A stretch of DNA of 64,000 bases from Chondrus crispus (taxonomy: Eukaryota; Rhodophyta; Florideophyceae; Gigartinales; Gigartinaceae), in assembly GCF_000350225.1 (NCBI RefSeq), contig NW_005179291.1, forward strand, positions 111,454 through 175,453. Direction: 5' to 3'. This document shows positions 41,680 to 52,209 of the stretch, piece after piece. A model generated the notes under the pieces. The model saw only the letters and a program-made list of their open reading frames with translations. It had not been told where the DNA came from and did not search any database. The position numbers and the translations under genes were made by a program. The first letter of the stretch is position 1. Each line of letters starts with the position of its first letter.

Positions 41680-44200
41680 CGTCCTCCCCGGCTTCCCCCG
41701 TCAACCCAAGGTCCTCGGGCCCCTCGTCCGTCAGCGGTAGCGCGGGTTCTTCCGATTGGACGGTCTCGCGCGGCTCGACCACATTGATGCCCGTGGGAGC
41801 CTGCGCACGCGAATTTCGCCACGCGGTCGGCGGTTGCGGCTCGAACGGCGAACCTGGGCGGAGACCTTGACGGATCCGAAGCTTTTGATAGTTGGCCTCG
41901 CGTGCCTGCAAAAGCTTCGAACGCAGCGCGCTATCCGCCACCACAGGACATTGCTCCTGTCGGTGGGTCAGGTCTAGACAGAACCGGCACGGCGGGGGTC
42001 CAGGTAATCCTTGGTTGAAGAACCGGACCCGCTGGTTCTGTACTGGCCTTCCGTACGGATGTACGCGCGCGTCACCGTGTTGGGCGGGCGCCATCGGGGC
42101 GCCCGCCTGGGACGAGGCAGGTGACGGATGGTAGCTAGTCGGCGGCGAGCTAAGCGAGCTCGGCGTCGCCGACTGATCCGTCACCGCCAGTATCTCCTCC
42201 GTTTCGGTTCCGCGCGCTGTCGGGAGTTCAGACAGGGACTCCACCGACAGCACGGGCCTTGTCCGCTCGTTGCGCCGGAATCTTCTCACCGAATCGGACG
42301 GTGCTTGAGGCGACGCGAACGAGGTCTCCTGTCTTCGAGCCGAGCGGTGCGTCTCGCCTATCGCTTGCGCGTAGCGTGCCACCGCTTGGTAGTTCACGCC
42401 CGGATGCGTCCCGAGATAATTCCGCACCTGCGCGCACGTCGCTGGCAGAAGTCCCTCAACGAAAAGGGACTTCAAGCCCCTGTCCGAAAATACAGTTCCG
42501 CAGCGCAACGTCTTGTCCCACAACTGGTTACTGTACACCTCCTCCGTCATATTAGAGCTTTGACGGAAGGAGGTGACATCACCGACCGCTTCGGAAATAA
42601 CTTCGTCCGTCGCGTACGTGCGTAATAAAAAGTTAACAACTTCCGCGTAGGTTTCGAGCATATCGCGCTGCTCCGCATCGACCGCCATGGTGTTCCCGTG
42701 TAGCCTGGACTGGAGCAAGGCGTGAGCCTACCCAGTCAAATAGAACTAGAAACACCAGACGGCCGCGCCTTCGCTGACCCCATTGTGGTCGCAGGCCATC
42801 TTGAAGCGCGCGAGAAACCCTAGCACCGCGATTGGATCTTGACCACCGAACGTGTGGGTTTTCAGCTGGACATCCAACTTCTTCCCATAACGGTTAACTC
42901 GCCGCGCGGTACTCGCGTCGTAGCGCGCGCTGCGATTTTCCAGCCTATACGTGCGGTAGTCGACGGCCTTGGTGAACAGGTCGTTCAGCGGCCTGATCAC
43001 CGGCAACCGTTTCGGATCCCGCCTCGGGGCAGACCGGCGGTCTCTGCCGCTGCCATGGCGGTCTCCTTCTCCGCCGGGGCTACTGTAGCCCTCCGGATCG
43101 GAGTCTTCTCGCCGGAACCGACGTCGGTCGCGCGCATTGCGGCCTCTGCGGTCGCTTCTGCGCGATCCGTCCGACTCTGTGTCCTCGTCATCGGAGGGGT
43201 ATCCACCTCCTCCGGCATCGCGGTATCGCGTATGGCGTCCTTCGCGGTTATCATCGGAGGGGTAACCGACCCCTCCGGCATCGCGGTATCGCGCGTAGCG
43301 TCCGTCGCGGTTCTTGCGCGTCGCCCTGTGGCGACGTCTTGTGTCTTCTTCCTCGGAGGGGTTTTCTGTACCCTCCGAGGTGTAGCCTTGAGCGCCGGGT
43401 GCGCTTCTTCTGCTCGACCGATACGGCTATCGCTTTTCTGTCGCGAAGCGCCCCAGGCGGTTTTCTGTCCCGCGGGGGCCAGCCATATCGGCGAGTACGG
43501 GGGGGCCATTTTCTGTGGGCCCTCCCGTAGCACCATAAATTGGTGGGAGGTAAATGGTCTTACCCTCCGGGTGAGGGGCCATTGTACCGATCCAGGGTGC
43601 GGCGCCGATCGGGTCAGCGTGCGGTAGCGTAAAATCCGGAGCGGTTGAGTCGCGCTGCGCGTGCGCGTCGACTCCTGCTTCGGCGGGAAAGGTCGTGTCC
43701 AGACGATTGGCCACGGCGGAGCTGATCGCTCCCTTTAGAGCCGTACCGGACGGGGATTCTTCATCCACAGTGGTGAGCGCGGTCACCACCTCGCATTGGA
43801 CTTGAGCGGGTAGAAGTTCGTCCAAAAGCGGTGGTATCGCGCTGCGTACGTGCGCGTCCACGAGCGCGGGCACCGTTCGGTCGAGGCATACGCACGCTAC
43901 CTGGGGGAGATCCGTAGCGAGGAACTCCTCGACCCAGGCCTGGATGCGCGGCTGAATCGCGTCGAACATCCATCGGACGCGATTCTCAGTGCCTGACGAC
44001 ACGGCCGGCGTAACATCCGATGCGGACGCTCGCGTGCGGCCCGGTCGCGGTGGCGGTCGCAGCAGGGCTTCCGGGTTCTCCACCCGGGGGCGCAGTGCGC
44101 CACTGCCACTGCCGGTGCTCAGACGCCCGGAGGCGGAGTCTCCCCCTTGATCCGGTTGGTTCATCGTCGAATACGCTTCGCAATCGACGCGGTGATTTCT
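41680..44200 (-). pseudogene. Gypsy element 2 gag region
   Basis: An Arg/Ser/Pro-rich N-terminal part leads to a capsid-like region related to that of element 1 and a CCHC knuckle (CRFCLDLTHRQEQC) at about 41.97 kb. Fossil with a few breaks. Confidence 0.83.
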
Positions 44201-44272
44201 CAACCTTTTCCGTCCGTACGGTTCTGCGCTCGATCGAGCGACTACGCGTGCGGCTCAACCTCGAGAGTTATC

Positions 44273-44290
44273 CCCTCCACAAGAGTACCA
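44273..44290 (-). other. Primer-binding site of gypsy element 2
   Basis: On minus, TGGTACTCTTGTGGAGGG lies two bases inside the 5' LTR and is identical to that of element 1. Confidence 0.75.
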
Positions 44291-44292
44291 AA

Positions 44293-44971
44293 TGTGGGAT
44301 AACTCCTCTCCGCCCTGGGTTGGGTGAAAGGCGGAGGCTTTAGCGAGGGAGCACGCGGCGCGGACGCGACGCGCCAATTGAAACGATCGGACGAGCTCGC
44401 GAAAAGGGAGTGGCTCACTGGCCGGTTACGCGCAGTCGCCCCGTGGTGCGTGAACGGGAGCGACCGGTAACGGGTTAGAAGCCAGCGCGCTTGACAGACA
44501 ACCGAAAACGGACGTACGTAGGCGCAAAAGGGACGGGGGCGAGCTTGCCCCAGTTTACCTGTAGGGACGGGTGTCAGGTCTTAACCCCTCAGAGGGACGC
44601 CTCGGACACCTGTCCCAGTACAGTAGTACGGTACTTGCCGCCTAGGGCGTGCCGGGTACTGTACACAATTAAAAAGCTAGCGCCATAATTACTACTACCG
44701 CACGGACGCTGCTACTACACGTGTGCACTACTGTACACGCGTGTTGCTTACAGACTATCGCACACACGGACGATATGTGTGCTAACGCACACACGTAACA
44801 CGCATAGACTACCGCACGGACGACACGTGTGCTACTGTACACGTGCGCCACGCCACGGCCGGTTGGTCAACGCGCCCGCTCCCTACACGTGGGCACACCC
44901 GCCCACGTGTGCACCGTGCACGGCCGCACGGTTAATAACCTCCCCGCGCGCACACCGGTCGTTATACTACA
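44293..44971 (-). repeat. 5' LTR of gypsy element 2
   Basis: It is 679 bp and aligns to 34569-35294 with few substitutions and one fewer internal 50-bp unit. It is followed by the second ACCGC copy at 44972-44976. Confidence 0.92.
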
Positions 44972-44976
44972 ACCGC

Positions 44977-45509
44977 TAACAACATTCAGTAGGCCCTTGA
45001 GCAGTTTGAAATCGACCCACTTGCTCTTCTTCTCTGTGTCCTCCTTTGCGCCTTCCTCCCCCCCATGCTCCTCCCCGATAAAACCACAAACCTTCTCCCT
45101 ACACACTCCCGTCACCTCGCTCTCTACCTCCTAGCAGGATTACAACTAACAAGCAGTCACAAAGTCGCATCTCCGCGACGTATACGAGCGTGGCAAGTAA
45201 GCACTGGCGCGCGGTGAACGTGCGCATCGCGGCCGCGACCGGTAGTCCGGCTGCTGTTGCAAGCTTCGGACGCGCCTCGCAGCGGGCGTCCGCACGGCCG
45301 GCGCATCTATAAATGCACGCGCGGACTCCGACCGTCACGGACGCGGTCGGCCATCCAGCGTTGCCATTGCTGCGGTGCGCGTGCTCTGTGCTCCCAGCGA
45401 CTACTTCACCGCCAAAAGTACAGCTTCAATGGCACGGCTGAGCAGTGCTTGGCTCCGTTGTCCGAAATACGTAGCAAAATCACCTCAAAGGGCCGCTTTT
45501 GAGCCCTTG
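44977..45509. other. 3' region of the YqaJ/piggyBac-like element
   Basis: Noncoding tail of the element resuming after gypsy element 2. Pyrimidine-rich at first, then GC-rich. No gene seen. Confidence 0.5.
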
Positions 45510-45745
45510 TGATCACTGTAGTGAACATGTGTGTATGATCACTACAGTGGACTTAGCCCAAAATGAGAGGTCCCCAGGTGTCACTTGGGAAGCATCGCGA
45601 AACCGTGAGACTTGGCCGATTTCTGCCAATCCTTTTCGAGTCGACTCGTCTGATTAGCCGTTATCGACATGCATTTTGATAGCTCGAAACACTGGGTAAA
45701 AAGTGAGCTACAAAGCGTCAAAATTAATGATCACTGTCGTGATCA
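45510..45745. repeat. Palindrome copies at the right end of the YqaJ element
   Basis: TGATCACTGTAGTGAACA (45510-45527), TGATCACTACAGTGGA (45536-45551) and TGATCACTGTCGTGATCA (45728-45745) are imperfect copies of the left-end palindromes. The last lies about 14 bases inside the CTAGGGATAT terminus, like the first left copy, which starts 9 bases inside ATATCCCTAG. Confidence 0.75.
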
Positions 45746-45784
45746 TTAAAAATGAACCCTAGGGATATGGTTGGGTTTTTGAGG

Positions 45785-45960
45785 AAAACGCCTACCGATT
45801 CTGTCATTTTTCGTATTTGGCCAACGGAAAAGTGACTTTGCAACGCATTCTCCTACTAAATCTGTCAAAAAAAACTTTTGCCTACGGAATCAGTTCTTTT
45901 TTCCCGTTTCCCCTACTGATCGTGAAATCCACAACTACTAAAATCCGTGTCTGTGTGTCT
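45785..45960 (-). repeat. Iterated GTAGG(N)GAAA motif array, right (inverted)
   Basis: Read on minus this gives GATCAGTAGGGGAAACG, GATTCCGTAGGCAAAAG, GATTTAGTAGGAGAATG and GAATCGGTAGGCGTTTT. These match the array at 27441-27650 in inverted orientation, supporting a pair of MULE ends. Confidence 0.55.
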
Positions 45961-47006
45961 GTCTGTATGTCCTTGCGCTCCCGCGTTGGCATTGGCGCAC
46001 GGGGGCGGCGCCGCGGTGACAAGTGGCGGCCACGTGCGGGGCATTGCGGCACTACAGTAGCGTGCCGGTGACAAGTGGCAACACGTGGCAGCGCCCCTGG
46101 TGACAAGTGGCGGTGAGGCGAAAGCGCGCACGAATAGAAACGTTTTTTACATAGCGGCACGTCGGCAGCACAGTACTGGCTTTCGAGTTCAACAACCTTC
46201 AGCAAATTTTCACCACGTGACGGCTCCCTGGGAGCGTGGTGACCAGAGTCTGGGCAAGGCAGCGATCGTGATTCTATGCCGGCTTAGTAGTGGGTTGAAT
46301 ACGGCATTCCCCGCGAAAAGTTTATCGGATTGCTTGACGGCATCCGGATAGTCCCTAGGTGCTATTGCGCTTTGCTTTTAGTAAAGCGTGGTAGTCTGCC
46401 GCTGTTCAGGAAGCCTAATCCGATAGCGCACCATTTCTTGGTGTTGTAGTATCGGGCTCGGAACAACGGCCTCCGCAGAGCAATCTGCGGACGTCGGACT
46501 GACGTTGTTTTCAACGTCGACAACGAAGATCAAACGCAGCCTCCGTCAAACTATAGAGGCTGCAAGAAGACCCAGCGTAGGTGCCGTTAGGACTTGGGAA
46601 ACCTAACCACCGCACTGAGTGAAAAGGGAGCGCGCGTACTTAGCGACCCCGGCGGGAAGAGCCTTGCAAGAGGTTCTTTCTAATACCGGGCTCCCTGGGA
46701 GTAGAAATAGACAAGGTGGTCGTACTCTGAGTATTAATACTGTACCCTGTGTATAGTAGGACCATTAGTCTATTTCTATTTCGTTTTTGGTTCTTTTGAA
46801 TCACGGGATAGTACAAGACAATAACGGCCCTATATTGTTACTCTTTTGCTAAGTGCTCTTGCGGACGACCTAGCTGGCTGACGTTGCGTTTAGACCTTTG
46901 AGGACTGCTTGCTACGACTCATAGCGATCTACAACGTACCCCTCGCACTTGCGTCAACCCTAGCTGCACTTGCAGGGATAACACTAGCGCGCCGAGCAAA
47001 ACATAA
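45961..47006. other. Region between MULE end and Helitron gene
   Basis: It has three spaced copies of GTGACAAGTGGC at about 46017, 46068 and 46099. After 46300 it is mixed composition with no gene. The 5' end of the Helitron (expected to start TC) should lie here, but I could not place it. Confidence 0.45.
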
Positions 47007-50000
47007 ATGGCGGGAACAGCGGGCGAAGACGTGGCAGAAGCAAGACGGCAGCAAAGAAACGCGCGTGCAAGGGAAAGAAGAGCGCAAGAGTCTGAATCTG
47101 ACCCTCAAGCACGTCGTGAGGCACGTCGAGCCCGTGCGAGAATCCGGGCGGGGCAACAAACCGAATCTCAGAGGGAAGCGCGTCGTCAAGCCGACCGTGA
47201 ACGTACTGCAGCACGAAGAGCAGCAGAGACGTCTAAGCAGCGCGTGGAGCGTCTCCGTCGACTGAGGGAGAGAGCCAGGGCGCGCAGAGCGGGAGAAACC
47301 ACCCCCCTCCGAAATGCGCGGCGCGAAGCGGATCGCATTGCGACACGAGGCGCTAGAGCGAAGGAATGTACTCCTATTCGTGAGGGGCGGCGAGAATCGG
47401 ATCTTATTGCAACGCAAAGAGGCCGAGCCGAGGAAAATAATCCACTGAGATCTTCGAGACAGGAGTCGAATCGCTTGGCAATGCGACAAGCGAGAGCTGT
47501 GGATATATCCCCCGTCATAGCTGCGCGGCAAAGATCCGACCGCCAGGCTCGAAGTGCCTCTCGACAGCTCTTCCCTCCACTACCGGAGTCCTGTCCTTCG
47601 TACTGCGATCTCGGCATGATCCGTGTTGAGTGTTCGCACTGCAAAGCTCTGCATTTCGTCCAAGAACGCATCGGGAGCAGCTCTGCCGCAAGGCCCATTT
47701 TTTCCACATGCTGTGGGAAGGGGAAGCTGTCATTGCCGCTTCTCCCAGACTCGCCAGCTCTTCTGCGCTCTCTTCTCATCGATGATACTCCAAGGGCCCG
47801 CAGCTTCCGTAAGAACATTAGAGCATACAATGTAGCGCTATGGATGGCATCCGTGGTCGCCAAATGGGTGAACAGAGGTCCCGGTCCTTCTAATTTTAAC
47901 CCCACAATGACGATGCAGGGCGGGATGTACCATTACATGGGTCCCATGATGCCATCCGAAGGGCGGGCGCCTTCCTATGCTTCCGTTTACATTCATGACA
48001 CTGACTACGCCACCCAGACGCGCACAAGGCTTGGAAACTCTAGATAACTGGAAGAGGCACTGATGACGCAACTGACACACATGCTGCACGAATGCAACCC
48101 CTACGTGCAGACTTTTCTGTGTATGCGAGAATGGGCTCAATCTCCTCACAACAACACTCCTGCCACGTACCAGATGGTCATCCATGCCGACCGCAGGCCA
48201 AGTCATGAGCACGTGCGCCGGTACAATGGTCCCGAAGCTTCTGAAGTCTCCGCATCGATCCCTGGAAATGAAGACGGAGAGATTGGGCGAAGAGATATCG
48301 TCGTGCGCAGGAGAGGTACTCTGAACAGTAACGGGAACGAAGTGCTGGATCCGATTTCAGTCAGTCATCGCGCATACGATCCATTGAGTTACGTGCTTTT
48401 GTTCCCGAACGGTAGAGATGGATCGTATCCAGAGCTTCGATTCTCCAGTGTTCAAGACGGCAGACGTACCAAGATTACTCCGATGATGTACTACGGATGG
48501 CATTTGTTGGAAAGAGCAGGCGAGTTCAGCACAATCTTGCACGCAGCACGAATCTTTCCGCAATACTTGGTTGACCAGTTCTGCAAAGTGGAGGCAGAAA
48601 GGCTTTCTTATCTCCGCCACAACCAGACACAACTTCGAGCCGCCGACTACACCTCACTGCGCCACAGCCTAGGAGACTCCGGTCGTGCTGAAGATGAAGC
48701 CGATTCCGTGCGTGCGGGACGACTGTTCATTCTCCCTTCCACGTACATTGGAGGTGATCGCTATATGAGGCAGCAGATGCACGACATCATTGCTATATCG
48801 AACCAAATTGGCCACCCGGACATCTTCCTCACCATGACATGCAATCCAAGCTGGCCGGAGATCACAAGAGCCCTACTGCCGAACCAAACGCCTCAGGACA
48901 GACCGGATCTGTGCGCACGTGTGTTTCGTCTGAAACTGAAAGATCTCATGTCCTTGGTCATCAACGAAGAAGTATTCGGAACCGTTGTGCCCATGTACGA
49001 GTCATCGAGTTTCAGAAACGCGGTCTTCCCCACGCTCAAGTTGTATTTTTCCTAGATGAAGTCTCCAAGAATGATCTGCGTACTCCCGAAAACGTCGACC
49101 GCACCATCTCTGCCGAGATCCCGTCTGCACAAGATCCAGAACTCCAAGAGGTCGTGCTCAAGCATATGATTCACAATCCATGTGGAGAACACAATCCAAC
49201 AGCCGTGTACATGGGCGAGCGGTACTGCAGGAAAGGGTTTCCAAAATCGTTCAAACACGAAACCAGCCAGTCCGACAGTGAGTACTACATCACGTACCGA
49301 AGAAGGGCACCCTCTGCAGGTGGCGTCTCCATCGAGCGACCCTCCCGTATTGGCCGACGACAGCAACCCGTCGTGGTAGACAACTCCTGGGTCGTTCGCC
49401 ACAGTTCTGTGCTTCTACGTTCATTCGCTTGTCATTTGAATGTTGAACTCTGCGTGTCACGCGTTGGCGGAATCAAGTACCTCTTCAAGTATGCGTGCAA
49501 GGGACAAGACCGAGTGACCATGGAAATCAATGCCGAGAACGAGCGCTACGACGAGATCTCCAACTTCCAAGATGCCAGATACGTTTCGGCATCGGAGGCC
49601 GCATGGAGGTTATTCTCCTTTGACATTGTAGACCGCAATCCTCCAGTAGTCAGGCTTGCAGTGCATCTGCCCAACGACCACACGGTGTACTTTGAGGAAG
49701 GGCGAGAGCAGGAGGCGGCGCTTCGACCAGCAACAGGCACGAAGCTGACCGAGTGGTTTAAAGCCAACGAGATGTACCCAAGCGCGCGGCATATTCGGTA
49801 CCACAAGTTTCCAAGGTACTTTACGTGGAAGACACACACCAAGTCATGGAGTCCAAGAGCAACCCTGCGAAGACAGAACGCCAGCAGCGAAGAGGAAGCC
49901 TACGATTTCAGTGGTACAGGTGTCAACGTAGTCGGTCGAATCTACACTGTCAGTCCGAGGGAGGGTGAGCGCTACTTTCTTCGCCTCCTCCTCACACAAG

Positions 50001-51976
50001 TGCCAGGTGCAACATCCTTCAAGAACTTGCGAAATATCGACGGCGAGCAGTGCACCAGCTTCCGACAAGCTTGCTTACGACTCGGTTTGCTGGCCGACGA
50101 TGCCGAGTGGAAGCACGCAATCCGAGATTCATTCCGGTCAAGCTTCGTTCCTCTTTCTCATCTGTTTGCTACGATTCTGGCACACTGCCAGCCTTCGGAC
50201 CCTCTCTCGCTGTGGAACGACCACCTGGACATGTTTCTCACCGATATTCGCAATCGTGCACGCGAACAACCCATTCGAAGACAGCAGCTTCACGATGATC
50301 ACCACGCCACATCTTACGTGCTTCGAGAGGTACAGGAGGCCCTGCAGACCGTGCGTTCCGACTGGACGATGGCAAACTTCGGAATCCCACTGCCCGATGA
50401 CAGACTTCCCGCTTTGGAACAGCAAAACGAGATCGAGACCCCCGAAGCAAGAGCGCAGTAGTGGGAAGAGCGACTACAGACGTCGTTGCCGCTGTTGAAC
50501 ACAAATCATCGCCATGCCTTTGACGAAATAGTGGGCTCCATGCTTCCAGGCGTATCCGTCTCTGCATTGCTTCAAGGATCCTCAAGCGCCGTGGCGGGAC
50601 CTTCTATGCCGACACGAAGTGGTCGTCTCTTCTTCCTCGATGCTCTTGGCGGAACAGGCAAAACATTCGTTCTCAGCGCCATTCAAGACTTCCTTCGTAC
50701 GCGCCGTAAGCAAGTCATCGCTGTCGCTACGTCTGCTGTTGCTGCTGTGTTGCTCGACGGTGGACGCACCGCTCATTCCGTGTTTAAGGTTCCCATTCCT
50801 GTATCTGCCGAAAGCACGTGCAGCTTCTCCGCAAACTCCGACACTGGCCGTACACTGCAACAAGTCGATCCCATCATATGGGACGAGATCGTCATGTGCC
50901 ATCGACATTGCATTGAGACTGTCGATCGCTCCCTTCGCGACTTGATGCAAACCGACCGGCCCTTCGGAGGAAAGTTCCTCATGCTCGCTGGAGACTTTAG
51001 ACAAATCCTTCCCGTCGCTCCGGGCGGGTCCCGAGGTCAAATCGTGAGCGCGTGCGTCAAGGCTTCCCCGCTGTATCTAGAGTGCCGATTCCTGCGCCTT
51101 ACCGAGAACATGCGCCTTGCTGCTCTCCGAGCGGACCCTGCAGCAGATGTGGAGGCTCTCAACTTTCCAGAGTTCCTCCTCAGCGTCGGGGAAGGCAGAC
51201 TTAACGGCGAACAGCGCCCGGAATGGATCTCACTACCACAGTCCGTTGCGTTCGAGCATACTATCCGCAATTTATGCCTCAAGGTCTTCCAAGGGATTCG
51301 AGACAATCACGCTGACCCTGCCTGGCTCACCAAGCGCGTTATACTCACCACAAAGAACAGGCCGCTCGAGGAAGTCAACGAGGTCATCGGCAACATGATT
51401 CCGGGACCGTGTCGAACGTATCTGAGCGCAGACAAGGTCGAGAACGAAGACACCAACGCGCTAATCTATCTCACAGAAATGCTCAACACCTTGACCGCCG
51501 GATCTGCTATACCAGACCCCAAGCTCAAGCTCAAGAAAGGCTTCATCGTCATGCTTCTGCGCAATCTCGATCCCTCTACTTGTCACGTCAACGGCGCGCG
51601 ATATGTCATCGAGAACATGACCAACAACCTGCTCTTTCTACGCGTTACCACCGGGTCACACCAAGGCAACAGACTGTGTCCTCTTCGAATGCCCTGCGGA
51701 CCAGGAGACGACAACTTTCCCATCCCTGGCTTCACCCGAACGCAGTTCCCCATTCGCACGTGCTTCGCCCTTACAACGAACAAAGCGCAAGGCCAATCCT
51801 TCGGTGGCCGCATTCAATGCGACCAAGTTGGTCTCGACTTACGAGATCACTGCTTCTCGCACGGTCAACTCTACGTCGCACTATCAAGGACTACTCACCC
51901 AGTGAACGTCACTGTCCTCACTCGAGAGTCCAATGAAACAACGCGAAACATAGTGTACCCCGAGGTCCTTCAGTAG
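47007..51976 (+). pseudogene. Helitron Rep-helicase (RepHel)
   Basis: The ATG at 47007 opens an Arg/Ala/Glu-rich region (to about 47550), then MIRVECSHCKALHF and CCGKGKLSLPLL, the usual Helitron zinc-finger start. The helitron-like N domain follows (PLSYVLLFPNGRDG). The Rep part has FLTMTCNPSWPEI (48.83 kb), EFQKRGLPHAQVVFF (49.03 kb) and the two Tyr of YLFKYACKG (49.48 kb). The PIF1-type helicase has Walker A GGTGKT (50.65 kb), IIWDE, LAGDFRQILPV, TTNKAQGQ and YVALSR (51.88 kb). Helitrons move by rolling-circle replication. In-frame TAA near 48045 and TAG at 50459 and a frameshift near 48.99 kb break the gene. The HUH motif reads His-Ala-Gln, so the second His is missing. Confidence 0.88.
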
Positions 51977-52057
51977 TTACCAAAAAAAAGTAAACGCCAT
52001 TGTCTTTACATCTTTTCATTGCCACCCTTCCCAAATAGTGTTCCTCCACGCTTTCTT

Positions 52058-52086
52058 GGCTCGGCGCGCGAAGCGCGCACGGAGCC
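52058..52086. terminator. Helitron 3' terminal hairpin (probable)
   Basis: GGCTC...GAGCC encloses GCGCGC-GAA-GCGCGC, a perfect 6-bp GC stem with a 3-base loop plus an outer stem. This is the classic shape of a Helitron 3' end signal. Confidence 0.6.
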
Positions 52087-52112
52087 CACTTGTCTCCCTT
52101 TCTATTTTAATA

Positions 52113-52130
52113 GGGCCTGACATCAGGCCC
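52113..52130. repeat. Short perfect inverted repeat GGGCCTGA-CA-TCAGGCCC
   Basis: Eight-bp perfect arms with a two-base centre, between the Helitron hairpin and the PTRHD1-like gene. Function unknown. It could be a regulatory palindrome of the downstream gene or part of the Helitron insertion site. Confidence 0.55.
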
Positions 52131-52209
52131 GAGACCTCGTGCAATCGACACGGGATATGTGCACCTGCCTCCGTGATATCAGAGAGTCGCCTTGGAAGTT
52201 TGCACCGGA

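Larger units (their letters stand above)
34569..44971 (-). mobile_element. Ty3/gypsy chromovirus 2 with both LTRs
   Basis: This is a 10.4-kb minus-strand LTR retrotransposon. LTR ends are TGTGGGATAAC / GTTATACTACA, with perfect ACCGC target duplications. It has the same PBS, PPT type, gag with CCHC knuckle and PR-RT-RH-IN-chromodomain order as element 1, and the proteins are clearly related, but the LTRs are different in sequence. The two LTRs differ by about 1-2% plus one repeat-unit length difference, so the insertion is recent. The coding region is a fossil broken in roughly five to eight places. A solo LTR (36736-37387) has inserted near the end of its pol. Confidence 0.95.
30482..45768 (+). 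mobile_element. PiggyBac-like DNA transposon with built-in YqaJ nuclease
   Basis: The ends share ATATCCCTAG at 30482 and its complement CTAGGGATAT ending 45768. Each is followed inward by TAATGATCAC..CAGTGATCA-type palindromes. Inside is a single plus-strand coding path (30808-34564) for a DDE transposase with a nuclease insertion. Gypsy element 2 (34569-44971) is inserted just after the coding end. Without it the element is about 4.9 kb. No TTAA or other clean target duplication was found at the ends, so the outer limits may be off by a few bases. It seems to have inserted into the MULE described above. Confidence 0.65.
27430..45960 (-). mobile_element. Probable MULE (Mutator-like) transposon, interrupted by a second DNA transposon
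   Basis: A Mutator-type transposase gene on minus (27659-29741) and a J-domain ORF (29770-30347) lie between iterated GTAGG(N)GAAA arrays. On the left (27441-27650) the motif is on plus. At 45785-45960 it is on minus, as expected of inverted ends. The region 30482-45768 between them is a separate element. Without it the MULE would be about 3.2 kb, a normal size. Exact ends and the 9-bp target duplication typical of MULEs could not be fixed by eye, so both coordinates are approximate. An alternative is that the right array belongs to a different MULE copy. Confidence 0.55.
47007..52112 (+). mobile_element. Helitron (ends not fixed)
   Basis: The span covers the RepHel gene and a GC-rich hairpin at 52058-52086 of the kind found a few bases before Helitron 3' ends. 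A canonical CTRR terminus is not evident in the next 40 bases. The 5' end lies upstream of 47007. Confidence 0.55.
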
